64,000 nt of DNA from Ralstonia sp. RRA (GTDB taxonomy: Bacteria > Pseudomonadota > Gammaproteobacteria > Burkholderiales > Burkholderiaceae): positions 434,001 through 498,000 of the forward strand of contig NZ_CP146091.1 of the NCBI RefSeq assembly GCF_037023145.1. The letters are read 5' to 3'. The notes below the pieces were generated by a model. It saw only the letters and a program-made list of their open reading frames with translations, was not told where the DNA came from and ran no database searches. The translations under genes were made by a program, and so were the position numbers. Within the stretch, counting starts at the first letter, position 1; each line of letters begins with the position of its first letter. Below are positions 1 through 7,579 of this stretch, piece after piece.

Positions 1-59
1 GCCCTGATTTACTCTCTGATTTTCGCTTTCGTTTTCCGCTGACCGTTTTCCTACGCATC

Positions 60-1094
60 ATGACCGACACTCTCACTATCGTCCGCCCCGATGACTGGCA
101 CCTGCACCTGCGCGACGGCGATGCGCTCGCCGACGTGGTGGGCGACACCGCGCGCCAGTTCGGCCGGGCGATCATCATGCCGAACCTCAAGCCGCCGGTG
201 ACCACCACCGCCCAAGCGCGTGCTTACCGTGACCGCATCCTTGCAGCGCTGCCCGCAGGCACGCAGTTCGAGCCGCTGATGACGCTGTACCTGACCGACA
301 ACACCTCGCCCGAGGTGATTCGTGAGGCCCGCGCCAGCGGCTTCATCCACGGTGTGAAGCTGTACCCGGCTGGCGCCACCACCAACAGCGACGCCGGCGT
401 GACCGACCTGCGCCGCTGCGCCAAGACGCTTGAGGCGATGCAGGAAGTCGGCATGCCGCTGCTGGTGCACGGCGAGGTGACCGACCCCACCGTCGACATC
501 TTCGACCGCGAAGCCGTCTTCATCGACACCGTGATGCTGCCGCTGCGCCGTGACTTCCCTGCGCTGAAGGTTGTGTTCGAACACATCACCACCAAGCAGG
601 CCGCTGAATACGTGCGCGATGCTGAGGGCCCCGTCGGCGCGACTATCACGGCACACCACCTGCTGTACAACCGCAACGCGCTGTTTGTTGGCGGCATCCG
701 CCCGCACTACTACTGCCTGCCCGTGCTCAAGCGCGAGACGCACCGCCTGGCGCTGGTGGCGGCTGCCACCTCGGGCCACCCGCGCTTCTTCCTCGGCACC
801 GATAGCGCGCCGCACGCGAAGGGCGTGAAGGAACATGCCTGCGGTTGCGCCGGCTGCTACACCGCGCTGCATGCCATGGAGCTGTACGCCGAAGCGTTTG
901 AAGACGCCAACGCACTCGACAAGCTCGAAGGCTTCGCCAGCCTGCACGGCCCGGACTTCTACGGCCTGCCGCGCAACGCCGGCACCCTCACGCTCACGCG
1001 CTCGCAATGGCAGCTCCCCGCCGAAGTGCCGTTCGGCGAGCAGACGCTGGTGCCGCTGCGTGGTGGCGAGATGCTGCGCTGGAAGTCGGTCTGA
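60..1094 (+). CDS. pyrC: Dihydroorotase (PyrC)
   Basis: Catalyses reversible cyclisation of carbamoyl-aspartate to dihydroorotate, the third step of de novo pyrimidine synthesis, in the cytoplasm. The 344-residue length fits the single-domain class II (E. coli-type) enzyme. All metal-site residues are visible: the HLH pair at 14 and 16, the lysine to be carbamylated at K100 (HGVKLYP), H137, H175, and the catalytic Asp D248 in LGTDSAPH. Each is offset by two from the E. coli numbering. The start is the ATG directly before [13 protein letters not shown]. Only 59 bases lie upstream, so its promoter is not assessable. A DUF3025 gene follows within about 10 bases, so the two are probably co-transcribed. 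Confidence 0.97.
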   Translation: MTDTLTIVRPDDWHLHLRDGDALADVVGDTARQFGRAIIMPNLKPPVTTTAQARAYRDRILAALPAGTQFEPLMTLYLTDNTSPEVIREARASGFIHGVKLYPAGATTNSDAGVTDLRRCAKTLEAMQEVGMPLLVHGEVTDPTVDIFDREAVFIDTVMLPLRRDFPALKVVFEHITTKQAAEYVRDAEGPVGATITAHHLLYNRNALFVGGIRPHYYCLPVLKRETHRLALVAAATSGHPRFFLGTDSAPHAKGVKEHACGCAGCYTALHAMELYAEAFEDANALDKLEGFASLHGPDFYGLPRNAGTLTLTRSQWQLPAEVPFGEQTLVPLRGGEMLRWKSV

Positions 1095-1104
1095 GCGGTC
1101 TGCG

Positions 1105-1914
1105 TTGCTGATAGAAGGTCTGGGCGCGATCGACTGGGCGCATCCCGCGTTCGCGCCACTCGCGCAGATTGGCGCCCCGATTGCACGTGCAGTCGAACAC
1201 GGCGCTGATCTACGCACTGCACTGAATGCGCATCCGGCTGCACATGTAATCCGTACGTCAGGCGGTCACGCGCTGCGCTTCATCCCGCAAGAGGCACTGC
1301 CGCCGGGTGCTGCCTACGAGGCACACATCGCCGCCACGGGTTGTGTGCCCACGCGGGACAACCTCCACGACTTCTTCAACGCGCTGATCTGGTTGCACTG
1401 GCCGCGCACAAAGGCTGCTCTCAATGCGCGCCAGGCGCGGGCCATCGCGCGAGACGGCATCAGCGCGGCGCGTGGCACGGTGCGTGATGCCGCCACCTTG
1501 TTCGACGAGAACGCTCTTATTTTTCTGCATACCGACGATGGGTCCGAGCGCAGCCTGACCGGTTTCGACTGGCAGGGTTTGTTCGTGCAGGGCAGGGCAG
1601 CGTGGGGCGCAACCTGCGCCGTGCTGCCATTTGGGCACGCGCTGTTGGAAAAGCTGGTCACGCCCTACAAGTCGATCACCGCCCATGCGAGGCCGGTGCG
1701 CGTGGCCACACTGCCGGAGGATTGGGCGTCGCTCGATGCCGCGCTGGCGGACATGCTGCTGAGCACCGAATTGAAGCCACGCGATTTCCGCCCGCTGCCG
1801 GTCATGGGCATCCCCAGCTGGTGCGAAGCCAATGAAGATGCCAGCTTCTACGCAGATACGACGGTGTTCCGCCCAGGCCGCCGGGCGACGGCCAAATCCG
1901 ACAGTGCTGAATGA
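1105..1914 (+). CDS. DUF3025 domain-containing protein
   Basis: The frame stays open back into pyrC, but the DUF3025-like homology begins at LLIEGLGAIDWAHPAF, just after the pyrC stop. I therefore chose the TTG at 1105 (269 residues); CTG at 1108 or a start inside pyrC cannot be excluded. The protein is soluble, has no signal peptide, and is rich in Trp/His motifs typical of this family (FNALIWLHWPRTKAALN, then GRAAWGATCAVLPFGHALLEKLV). The family has no established function and is common downstream of pyrC in betaproteobacteria. The close spacing suggests translation coupled to pyrC. Confidence 0.8.
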   Translation: MLIEGLGAIDWAHPAFAPLAQIGAPIARAVEHGADLRTALNAHPAAHVIRTSGGHALRFIPQEALPPGAAYEAHIAATGCVPTRDNLHDFFNALIWLHWPRTKAALNARQARAIARDGISAARGTVRDAATLFDENALIFLHTDDGSERSLTGFDWQGLFVQGRAAWGATCAVLPFGHALLEKLVTPYKSITAHARPVRVATLPEDWASLDAALADMLLSTELKPRDFRPLPVMGIPSWCEANEDASFYADTTVFRPGRRATAKSDSAE

Positions 1915-1933
1915 TGCTAGACTCGCGCCTCGC

Positions 1934-2274
1934 GAAGCGGACCAGACAACCGCTGCTTGCGCCGCCTCGTGCGAGCGCAAGGGGAGGAAAGTCCGGACTC
2001 CATAGAGCAGGGTGATGGCTAACGACCATCCACGGTGACGTGCGGAATAGGGCCACAGAGACGAGTCTTCGCCCCGGCTTCGGCCAGGGCGAAGGGTGAA
2101 ACGCGGTAACCTCCACCCGGAGCAATCCCAAGTAAGCAGGCGATGAAGCGGCTCGCTGAGTCTGCGGGTAGGGAGCTTGAGCCGGCTGGCAACAGCCGGT
2201 CTAGAGGAATGGTTGTCACGCCGCGCGGTTTCGGCCGCGCGGCGCACAGAATCCGGCTTATCGGTTCGCTTCGC
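1934..2274 (+). ncRNA. rnpB: RNase P RNA (M1 RNA), bacterial type A
   Basis: This is the catalytic RNA of RNase P, which matures tRNA 5' ends. The 5' end GAAGCGGACCAGACA matches the start of M1 RNA. The universally conserved GAGGAAAGTCCGGACTCC element (P4 5' strand) is at about 1984-2001, followed by GGGCCACAGAGACGAG and GGTGAAACGCGGTAACCTCC. The 3' half has AGAGGAATG and ACAGAATCCGGCTTATCGG, which form the P4/P1 closure. A GC-rich hairpin at about 2220-2245 is a peripheral helix. The ends are set by P1 pairing (GAAGCGG with the terminal TTCGCTTCGC) and could be off by a few bases. It lies between the DUF3025 gene and a convergent osmC-like gene. Confidence 0.97.
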
Positions 2275-2302
2275 TTTTCCTTTCAGCCGGATTGGCCATC
2301 AA

Positions 2303-2734
2303 TCAGGCCAGTTCAATCAACTCCAGCGAGTGCGTGATCTCGGCCGTCTTAGCCAGCATGATCGACGCCGAGCAGTACTTCTCGTGCGACAGCTGGACCG
2401 CGCGTTCCACGGTTTCCCGTTTGAGGTTGCGCCCCGTCACCGTAAAGGTGAAGTGGATGCGGGTGAAGACCTTCGGGTCGGCTTCGGCGCGGTCGGCGTG
2501 CAGCTTCACGCTGCAACCTTGCACATCCACGCGGCCGCGCTTGAGGATCAGCACCACGTCATAGGCGGTGCAGCCGCCGGTGCCCAGCAGCACCATTTCC
2601 ATCGGGCGCGGTGCCAGGTTGCGGCCGCCGCCATCCGGCGCGCCATCCATTGTGACGAGATGGCCGCTGCCGGTTTCCGCCAAAAAGGCCATGCCGTCCT
2701 GGCCGGCCCAGCTCACTGTGCATTCCATGTCCAA
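2303..2734 (-). CDS. OsmC/YhfA family peroxiredoxin-like protein
   Basis: This 143-residue protein belongs to the OsmC/Ohr superfamily, closest to the YhfA branch. OsmC/Ohr enzymes reduce organic hydroperoxides with two conserved cysteines. Here they are C55 in GTGGCTAYDV and C121 in HEKYCSASIM, in the expected helix positions. The beta-rich N-terminal half (residues 1-45) and the RPMEMVLLG segment fit the fold. YhfA-type members have no proven substrate, so peroxidase activity is inferred. The gene converges on rnpB with a 28-base gap and stands alone; a long regulatory gap lies upstream of its start. Confidence 0.9.
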   Translation of the reverse strand: MDMECTVSWAGQDGMAFLAETGSGHLVTMDGAPDGGGRNLAPRPMEMVLLGTGGCTAYDVVLILKRGRVDVQGCSVKLHADRAEADPKVFTRIHFTFTVTGRNLKRETVERAVQLSHEKYCSASIMLAKTAEITHSLELIELA

Positions 2735-2989
2735 TCCTTGTGGCGTGTCGGCGAGTGCCGCCGAAAAGCCACATTGTAGCCATCGTGGTGAACCCGCGTG
2801 GGCAGGTTAGGGTGATCTCCCCTTGACAGTGACACCCATATGAAAAGGTGCAACCCGTTGCGCTTGCACCCGAATTGGGCCCAAATTGGAAGAAAGTTTC
2901 TAGTAGACAACAGCGCTTTGGCAGTCAATCTCTTGTAAGTAATTGATTTTTAAAGACGTCATCTATACGCGTGCGCATCATGGTGCATT
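2735..2989. other. Intergenic, no recognised gene
   Basis: About 255 bases lie between the osmC-like start and the inverted repeat. The stretch is more AT-rich than its surroundings toward 2930-2970. I see no open frame with a credible ribosome site and no stable terminator. It must hold the promoter of the osmC-like gene on the minus strand, but no clear -35/-10 pair stands out. Confidence 0.5.
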
Positions 2990-3020
2990 TTGCATTACGA
3001 AATGCAATTTCGTAGTGCAA
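2990..3020. promoter_or_regulatory. 31-bp inverted repeat, possible operator
   Basis: The arms TTGCATTACGAAAT (2990-3003) and ATTTCGTAGTGCAA (3007-3020) are reverse complements at 13 of 14 positions around a GCA centre. A second, nested palindrome is present: TGCATT-N4-AATGCA at 2991-3006. The element ends six bases before the presumed -35 of the small RNA promoter. That is where a dimeric activator or repressor would sit. The binding protein is unknown. It is not a terminator because no T-run follows on either strand. Confidence 0.5.
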
Positions 3021-3026
3021 ATTATC

Positions 3027-3054
3027 TTGCGCGTGCCCCAGAAGTGGGTATAAT
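3027..3054 (+). promoter_or_regulatory. Sigma-70-type promoter of the small RNA
   Basis: A perfect -10 TATAAT at 3049-3054 is preceded by a weak -35 TTGCGC at 3027-3032 with a 16-base spacer. The predicted start of transcription is about 3061. The strong -10 with a poor -35 and an adjacent upstream dyad suggests a regulated or activator-assisted promoter; this is inference. Confidence 0.6.
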
Positions 3055-3060
3055 TGCTCC

Positions 3061-3172
3061 CATTGGATCGGCTGATGCGGTGCAACCCTCCAAGTCAACG
3101 ATCAGCAGGTGTCTCCTCCACCCTCCTCCTTTGGTGGATTCAAACCCAAGCTCAATAGCTTGGGTTTTTTTT
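3061..3172 (+). ncRNA. Small RNA with anti-Shine-Dalgarno hairpin loops
   Basis: A free-standing transcription unit of about 110 nt has its own TATAAT and a strong terminator and no credible ORF. Hairpin 1 is GCTGAT (3071-3076) pairing with ATCAGC (3101-3106), and its loop carries ACCCTCC (3085-3091). Hairpin 2 is TCCACC (3117-3122) pairing with GGTGGA (3133-3138), and its loop is CTCCTCCTTT. A further CTCCTCC at 3113-3119 overlaps the 5' arm of hairpin 2. These C/T-rich loops are complementary to GGAGG ribosome-binding sites. The design agrees with what I recall of the Rfam 'Betaproteobacteria toxic small RNA' family, but I could not check the covariance model. It may act in trans on many mRNAs, or as an antitoxin-less regulator; the function is inferred. 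Confidence 0.65.
3143..3172 (+). terminator. Rho-independent terminator of the small RNA
   Basis: A perfect 10-bp stem, AACCCAAGCT (3143-3152) with AGCTTGGGTT (3157-3166), has a CAAT loop and runs into an eight-T tract (3165-3172). It ends the small RNA before the rplM promoter, so the RNA is not simply the rplM leader. Confidence 0.92.
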
Positions 3173-3202
3173 CGTCCCTGCAGTCGGAGCGCACCTTTTT
3201 CC

Positions 3203-3232
3203 TTGTGTCAAGGGCTGCTTGCGGGGTACAAT
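3203..3232 (+). promoter_or_regulatory. rplM-rpsI promoter and leader
   Basis: TTGTGT (3203-3208) and TACAAT (3227-3232) are separated by 18 bases, which gives a start at about 3239 and a leader of about 108 bases to the rplM ATG. The leader begins with a 7-bp hairpin, TTTTCCG (3240-3246) with CGGAAAA (3256-3262). The E. coli rplM-rpsI operon is autoregulated by L13, so this leader is a candidate site; that is inference. Confidence 0.55.
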
Positions 3233-3346
3233 CGAAATCTTTTCCGGATTGTCCGCGGAAAAACAGGCAGCACAAGACGATCCGTTCATGAGTAGTTGCG
3301 CACGATACGGGTCCACTCGGGCACTGACTCAAATTTTGGAAAAATC

Positions 3347-3775
3347 ATGAAGACCTTTTCCGCAAAGCCCCATGAGGTGAAGCGCGATTGGTACGTGATT
3401 GACGCGACGGACAAGGTCCTCGGGCGTGTCGCCAGCGAAGTGGCACACCGACTGCGCGGCAAGCACAAGCCTGAATTCACTCCGCACGTCGACACGGGCG
3501 ATTTCATCATCGTCATCAACGCAGCCAAGCTGCGCGTGACGGGCGCCAAGACGACCGACAAGAAGTACTATCGCCACTCGGGTTACCCGGGCGGTATCTA
3601 CGAAACGACGTTTGGCAAGATGCAGCAGCGTTTCCCGGGCCGTGCCCTGGAAAAGGCTGTGAAGGGCATGCTGCCGAAGGGTCCGCTGGGCTACGCGATG
3701 ATCAAGAAGCTGAAGGTTTACGCCGAAGGCTCGCATCCGCACGAAGCTCAACAGCCGAAAGCGCTGGAAATCTAA
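3347..3775 (+). CDS. rplM: 50S ribosomal protein L13
   Basis: The protein is an early-assembly component of the large ribosomal subunit. The 142-residue length is exactly that of bacterial L13, beginning [27 protein letters not shown]. The signature [11 protein letters not shown] and the basic stretch [18 protein letters not shown] are present. The frame is open further upstream, but the ATG at 3347 gives the family length and is the accepted start. The ribosome site is weak (TTGGAAAA), which would fit translational control of the leader. It forms an operon with rpsI 12 bases downstream. Confidence 0.98.
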   Translation: MKTFSAKPHEVKRDWYVIDATDKVLGRVASEVAHRLRGKHKPEFTPHVDTGDFIIVINAAKLRVTGAKTTDKKYYRHSGYPGGIYETTFGKMQQRFPGRALEKAVKGMLPKGPLGYAMIKKLKVYAEGSHPHEAQQPKALEI

Positions 3776-3787
3776 GGGGCCACATCC

Positions 3788-4180
3788 ATGATCGGTAACT
3801 GGAACTATGGCACCGGCCGCCGCAAGAGCGCTGTGGCACGTGTCTTCATCAAGTCCGGCAAGGGCGACATCATCGTCAACGGCAAGGCCATCAACGAGTA
3901 CTTTGCTCGTGAAACCTCGCTGATGATCGTGCGTCAGCCGCTGGAACTGACCAACCACGCAGCTACGTTCGACATCAAGGTCAACGTGGTCGGCGGCGGT
4001 GAAACCGGCCAAGCCGGTGCCGTGCGTCACGGCATCACCCGCGCCCTGATCGACTATGATGCAACGCTCAAGCCGACCCTGTCGAAGGCAGGTCTGGTGA
4101 CGCGCGATGCACGTGAAGTCGAGCGTAAGAAGGTCGGTCTGCGCAAGGCCCGCCGCGCCAAGCAGTTCTCGAAGCGTTAA
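3788..4180 (+). CDS. rpsI: 30S ribosomal protein S9
   Basis: The protein binds the 16S rRNA 3' domain; its C-terminal tail reaches the P-site tRNA. The 130-residue length matches the family. [19 protein letters not shown] at the N terminus and the extreme C-terminal [11 protein letters not shown] tail, with its tRNA-contacting terminal Lys-Arg, are both intact. A good Shine-Dalgarno sequence (AAGGGGCC) precedes the ATG. It is the second gene of the rplM-rpsI operon and is followed by a strong terminator. Confidence 0.98.
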   Translation: MIGNWNYGTGRRKSAVARVFIKSGKGDIIVNGKAINEYFARETSLMIVRQPLELTNHAATFDIKVNVVGGGETGQAGAVRHGITRALIDYDATLKPTLSKAGLVTRDAREVERKKVGLRKARRAKQFSKR

Positions 4181-4201
4181 TCCGCTTCTCACTGCTTCAG
4201 C

Positions 4202-4231
4202 AAAAAACCACACCCTTGGGTGTGGTTTTTT
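4202..4231 (+). terminator. Rho-independent terminator after rpsI
   Basis: The stem AAAAAACCACACCC with its full complement GGGTGTGGTTTTTT has a minimal loop and a T-tract. It begins 22 bases after the rpsI stop. The A-run on the 5' side makes it potentially bidirectional. Confidence 0.92.
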
Positions 4232-4410
4232 GTTTTGAGCGCTCCAATCAAACGGTGTGATCTGTCGGACGCCTCGCTTACCCTTTGCAACAGCTCCGAC
4301 ATGTCGCCGAGACTACAATTCACGTTTCGTTTGCGTTTGACCCGTATGATGCAATCCGCAATTTGCTCTAAGCCGATTCTGATTTGCGGCGCGAGTCGAG
4401 GGGTGATCGC

Positions 4411-5181
4411 ATGAAGGCGCGTCGCCTGTTGCGTCGTGCCTCCGTGCTCGCCCCGAATGTCACGGTGCGCTCGCGCCTGCCGTGGCCAGTAACGATGTTG
4501 CTGATTGCGGTGGTGATCGGTTTGGCTGCCGCTGCGGCGCTATGGGCCTTCGAAGAAGGTCGCCGCCTGACTGGCCCGCATGACAGCGACCTGCGCGCCA
4601 TGAACCGCGAGCTGACTGCCAAGCTGACAGCGGTGCAGGCCGAGCGTGACAAGCTTGCCGCGGCGGCGGGCACGGCGGAGTCGCGCGTCGGCATGGCCGA
4701 AGGTGCGCAGACGCAAATGGCGGAGCAGCTCAAGGCACTGGAAGCCGAGAACGCCCAGTTGAAAGAGGATCTGGCCTTCTTCGATAGCCTGCTGCCCGCA
4801 CCCACCAACTCGGCTGGCATCTACGTGCGCAGCTTCCGGATCGCCCCGGACGAAGCGCAGCCGACGCGCATGCACTTTCGCGTTCTGTTGATGCAGGGCG
4901 GCGGCAAGGCGTTCGCACCGGTCTCCGAGTTCGAGGGGCAACTGGCACTCACGCTGAACGTGGTGCAGGCGGGCAAACCTGCTACGATCGATTTCCCTGG
5001 CGCGGCGGCCGCTACGGCGGCTTCGGCACCTGTGTCCACAGCGGCCACGCGCGTCAAGCTCACGCACTATCAGCGCCTGGAAGGTTGGGTGGACGTCCCG
5101 CCCGGCACTACGGTGAAGTCGGTGATGGTGAAGGTGTTGCAGAACGGCAAGATCAAGGCGAGCCAGAGTTTTTCCATCTGA
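4411..5181 (+). CDS. DUF6776-like inner-membrane coiled-coil protein
   Basis: This is a 256-residue bitopic membrane protein. Residues 1-24 are basic and cytoplasmic. One membrane helix is at about 26-47 (VTMLLIAVVIGLAAAAALWAF). A predicted coiled coil spans about 57-130 (ELTAKLTAVQAERDKL, then AEQLKALEAENAQLKEDLAFFD), followed by a beta-rich periplasmic domain from about 140 to the end. I read the C-terminal part as the DUF6776 domain; the function is unknown. The ATG at 4411 is preferred because it puts the positive residues just before the helix. A bactofilin gene starts 41 bases downstream, so this protein may anchor or report on that scaffold; this is inference from gene order. Confidence 0.75.
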   Translation: MKARRLLRRASVLAPNVTVRSRLPWPVTMLLIAVVIGLAAAAALWAFEEGRRLTGPHDSDLRAMNRELTAKLTAVQAERDKLAAAAGTAESRVGMAEGAQTQMAEQLKALEAENAQLKEDLAFFDSLLPAPTNSAGIYVRSFRIAPDEAQPTRMHFRVLLMQGGGKAFAPVSEFEGQLALTLNVVQAGKPATIDFPGAAAATAASAPVSTAATRVKLTHYQRLEGWVDVPPGTTVKSVMVKVLQNGKIKASQSFSI

Positions 5182-5222
5182 CGGGCGGGGGCCTGTCGGA
5201 TCCGTACAAAGAGGAGTCGACG

Positions 5223-5627
5223 ATGCTGTTTGGCAAGAAAAAGGGGCTGGCAATCGAAACGCTGCTGGGCGCCCACACCAAGCTGGAGGGGGATCTGCGC
5301 TTTTCGGGCGGCCTGCGGATCGATGGCCAGATCAAGGGCAATGTCTACGGTGATCCGGACAAGCCCAGCATGCTGGTCATCACGGACACCGCACGCATCG
5401 AGGGCGAGGTGCACGTCGGTCACCTGATCTTGAACGGCACGGTGGTCGGTCCGGTGCATGTGGCGGAGCTGCTGGAGCTGCAGCCCAAGGCACGCATCGA
5501 GGGCAACGTGCAATACGCGGCGCTGGAAATGCATCAGGGTGCCGTCGTTATGGGCACGCTGGCGCACTCGGCGCCCGGCGATGTGAAGCTCCTGCCCAAT
5601 CTCAAGCTCGCGTCCAATCAGGACTGA
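5223..5627 (+). CDS. Bactofilin (polymer-forming cytoskeletal protein)
   Basis: This 134-residue bactofilin self-assembles into filaments through a central right-handed beta-helix. Residues 1-10 (MLFGKKKGLA) form a short basic N terminus of the sort that contacts the membrane. From about 15 to 115 there are regular short hydrophobic strands separated by Gly/Asp turns (EGDLRFSGGLRIDGQIKGNVYG, then ARIEGEVHVGHL). No NTP-binding motif is present, as expected for the family. A strong ribosome site (AGAGGAG) precedes the ATG. Bactofilins usually lie beside M23 peptidases; here the neighbour is a single-pass coiled-coil membrane protein instead. Confidence 0.93.
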   Translation: MLFGKKKGLAIETLLGAHTKLEGDLRFSGGLRIDGQIKGNVYGDPDKPSMLVITDTARIEGEVHVGHLILNGTVVGPVHVAELLELQPKARIEGNVQYAALEMHQGAVVMGTLAHSAPGDVKLLPNLKLASNQD

Positions 5628-5766
5628 TCACTTGGTGGGGTATTGGCTGTCCTGCCGTTGCTGGCGCACCGCACAAATATCCTCTTGAAACCCGGGGCTT
5701 CGGCACGATTTGCAGCTTGCGCTTAAAATACAGGCAAGTTTGAGACGCATCCCACAGGAGATTTTC

Positions 5767-6141
5767 ATGAACGCAGTCGCGCAGGCAGCCACGCCCGATG
5801 TGAATGAGGTTCCGGCTCCGCTGGTCTTTACCGACAGCGCTGCGGACAAGGTCAAGCAACTGATCGAAGAAGAAGGCAACCCGGAGCTGAAGCTGCGCGT
5901 ATTCGTGCAAGGCGGCGGGTGCTCGGGCTTCCAGTACGGCTTCACCTTTGACGAAGACACCAACGAAGACGACACCGCCATGGTCAAGAATGGCGTGACG
6001 CTGTTGATCGACTCGATGAGCTACCAGTACCTGGTGGGCGCCGAGATCGACTACAAGGAAGACATCAACGGTGCGCAATTCGTCATCAAGAACCCGAATG
6101 CCTCGACCACTTGCGGTTGCGGCTCGTCGTTCTCGGTCTGA
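5767..6141 (+). CDS. erpA: Iron-sulfur cluster insertion protein ErpA
   Basis: This A-type carrier delivers Fe-S clusters to apo-enzymes, including isoprenoid-pathway IspG/IspH in E. coli. It has 124 residues with the three required cysteines: C52 in [11 protein letters not shown] and C116/C118 in the terminal CGCGSSFSV. The 20-residue N-terminal lead-in is typical of betaproteobacterial ErpA. The ATG at 5767 follows a clear ribosome site (CAGGAG). The gene appears monocistronic: 139 bases separate it from the bactofilin and a terminator follows directly. Confidence 0.96.
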   Translation: MNAVAQAATPDVNEVPAPLVFTDSAADKVKQLIEEEGNPELKLRVFVQGGGCSGFQYGFTFDEDTNEDDTAMVKNGVTLLIDSMSYQYLVGAEIDYKEDINGAQFVIKNPNASTTCGCGSSFSV

Positions 6142-6159
6142 CGCGGCATCGCTGTAAAG

Positions 6160-6186
6160 AAAAAGCGCACCCCGGTGCGCTTTTTT
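6160..6186. terminator. Bidirectional terminator between erpA and anmK
   Basis: AAAAAGCGCACC is paired with GGTGCGCTTTTTT around a CC loop. Runs of A and T flank the stem symmetrically, so it can end transcription of erpA from the left and of anmK (stop at 6211, minus strand) from the right. Confidence 0.9.
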
Positions 6187-6210
6187 GTTGCCCGCAGGAA
6201 TTGCGTAGCT

Positions 6211-7359
6211 TCAGGCGGGGTAGATCGTGCCAAGCACGCGCGGCCCCGAAGCGCCGGTCGCATGGTGCAGGTTGCCCGGCTCGCGGCGCACGCACTGGCG
6301 GGCCAGCCAGGCGAAGGCCAGCGCCTCGACCTGGTTGGCCGGAACGCCGAACTGATCGCTCGGCGCAATCTCGACGCCGGGCAGCTGCGCGCCAAGCCGC
6401 TCCATCAAGGCGCCGTTGCGCGCGCCACCACCACACACCACCAGGGAGGTTGCCTGGGGCGCATAGCGGCGAACTGCATCGGCGATGGTGTCGGTGGTGA
6501 GGGCGAGCAGGGTCGCTTGCACGACCTGGGGGCGCAGGCGGTCCAGTGCATCGCCGGCGCGGTGTTTCAGCCAAGTGGGGTTGAACAGATCGCGGCCGGT
6601 GCTCTTGGGCGGCGGCAAGTCGAAGAAAGGCTCGGCGCGCAGTCGGGCGAGCAGGGCTTCATCGACATGGCCGGTGCGCGCCCAGGCGCCGTCACGGTCA
6701 AAGGTATGCCCGTGGTGCGTGTGGACCCAGTGATCAAGCAGGGCGTTGCCGGGGCCGCAATCGAAGCCAAGCACGGTGTCGCGCGCATCTGATGCTTGCG
6801 GCGGCAGCACCGTCAGGTTGGCGATGCCACCAATGTTGCAGACCACGCGCCATCCGTCTTGCAGGCCAAACAGTGCGCGGTGAACGGCGGGCACCAACGG
6901 TGCACCCTGGCCACCGGCCGCCACATCACGGCTGCGGAAATCGGCGATGACATCGATGCCGGTGTGCTCGGCCAGCACGGCTGCGTGCTGTGTCTGGCGC
7001 GTGTAGCCGAGGCCATCGTGGGCACCTGGCTGATGGCGAATGGTCTGGCCGTGCGCGCCGATGGCGCGGATTTCACGGCGGATGCAGCCGCTCTTCTTCA
7101 GCAGTTGCTCGACGCATTCGGCATACAGGCTGGCGAGTGCGTTGGCGGCCAGGGCTTCGCGATGGATCTCGTCGTGGCCGGCTTGCTGTAGGTTGAGAAA
7201 GGCGTGGCGCAGTTCCGGAGGGAAGGGCGCGTAAGCATCGGCCACCAGTACCGGATGGGCACCGGAGAAATCAACCAGCACACCATCGACGCCGTCCAGG
7301 CTGGTGCCGGACATCAGGCCGATGTAGAGCTCGCTGTGGGAATGGGGGGCGGTCGTCAT
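6211..7359 (-). CDS. anmK: Anhydro-N-acetylmuramic acid kinase
   Basis: The enzyme phosphorylates and hydrolyses 1,6-anhydroMurNAc to MurNAc-6-phosphate during peptidoglycan recycling in the cytoplasm. It has about 382 residues with the family nucleotide-binding signature [15 protein letters not shown] near residue 15, [26 protein letters not shown] and [17 protein letters not shown] start it at MTTAPHS (7359); an in-frame ATG four codons earlier is possible. It diverges from tyrS across about 220 bases. Two further sugar-recycling genes, amgK and murU, are elsewhere in this window, which suggests two entry routes for MurNAc. Confidence 0.95.
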   Translation of the reverse strand: MTTAPHSHSELYIGLMSGTSLDGVDGVLVDFSGAHPVLVADAYAPFPPELRHAFLNLQQAGHDEIHREALAANALASLYAECVEQLLKKSGCIRREIRAIGAHGQTIRHQPGAHDGLGYTRQTQHAAVLAEHTGIDVIADFRSRDVAAGGQGAPLVPAVHRALFGLQDGWRVVCNIGGIANLTVLPPQASDARDTVLGFDCGPGNALLDHWVHTHHGHTFDRDGAWARTGHVDEALLARLRAEPFFDLPPPKSTGRDLFNPTWLKHRAGDALDRLRPQVVQATLLALTTDTIADAVRRYAPQATSLVVCGGGARNGALMERLGAQLPGVEIAPSDQFGVPANQVEALAFAWLARQCVRREPGNLHHATGASGPRVLGTIYPA

Positions 7360-7579
7360 GCGCGTGAGCATACCAGCGGGGCCGCTACGCAGGGGGCGCA
7401 GGAGGGAGGTCGAATGGCGTCCATTGGGCAGGAAGGCGCATCACGGTAAAATCGCGGGATTGCGCGGCCGGAACGTCTTGCACGGATGTCGGTCATCGCG
7501 CACGCACTGGTTTCCCGATTGTTGTTTCTCGTCCGCGCTGCTGACTTTCTCGGTCGGCGCGGTGACCTCTCTTTCTGCC

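Noticed and set aside
2823..2850. TTGACA at 2823 as a promoter -35
   Set aside because: No acceptable -10 at 16-18 bases downstream on the plus strand.
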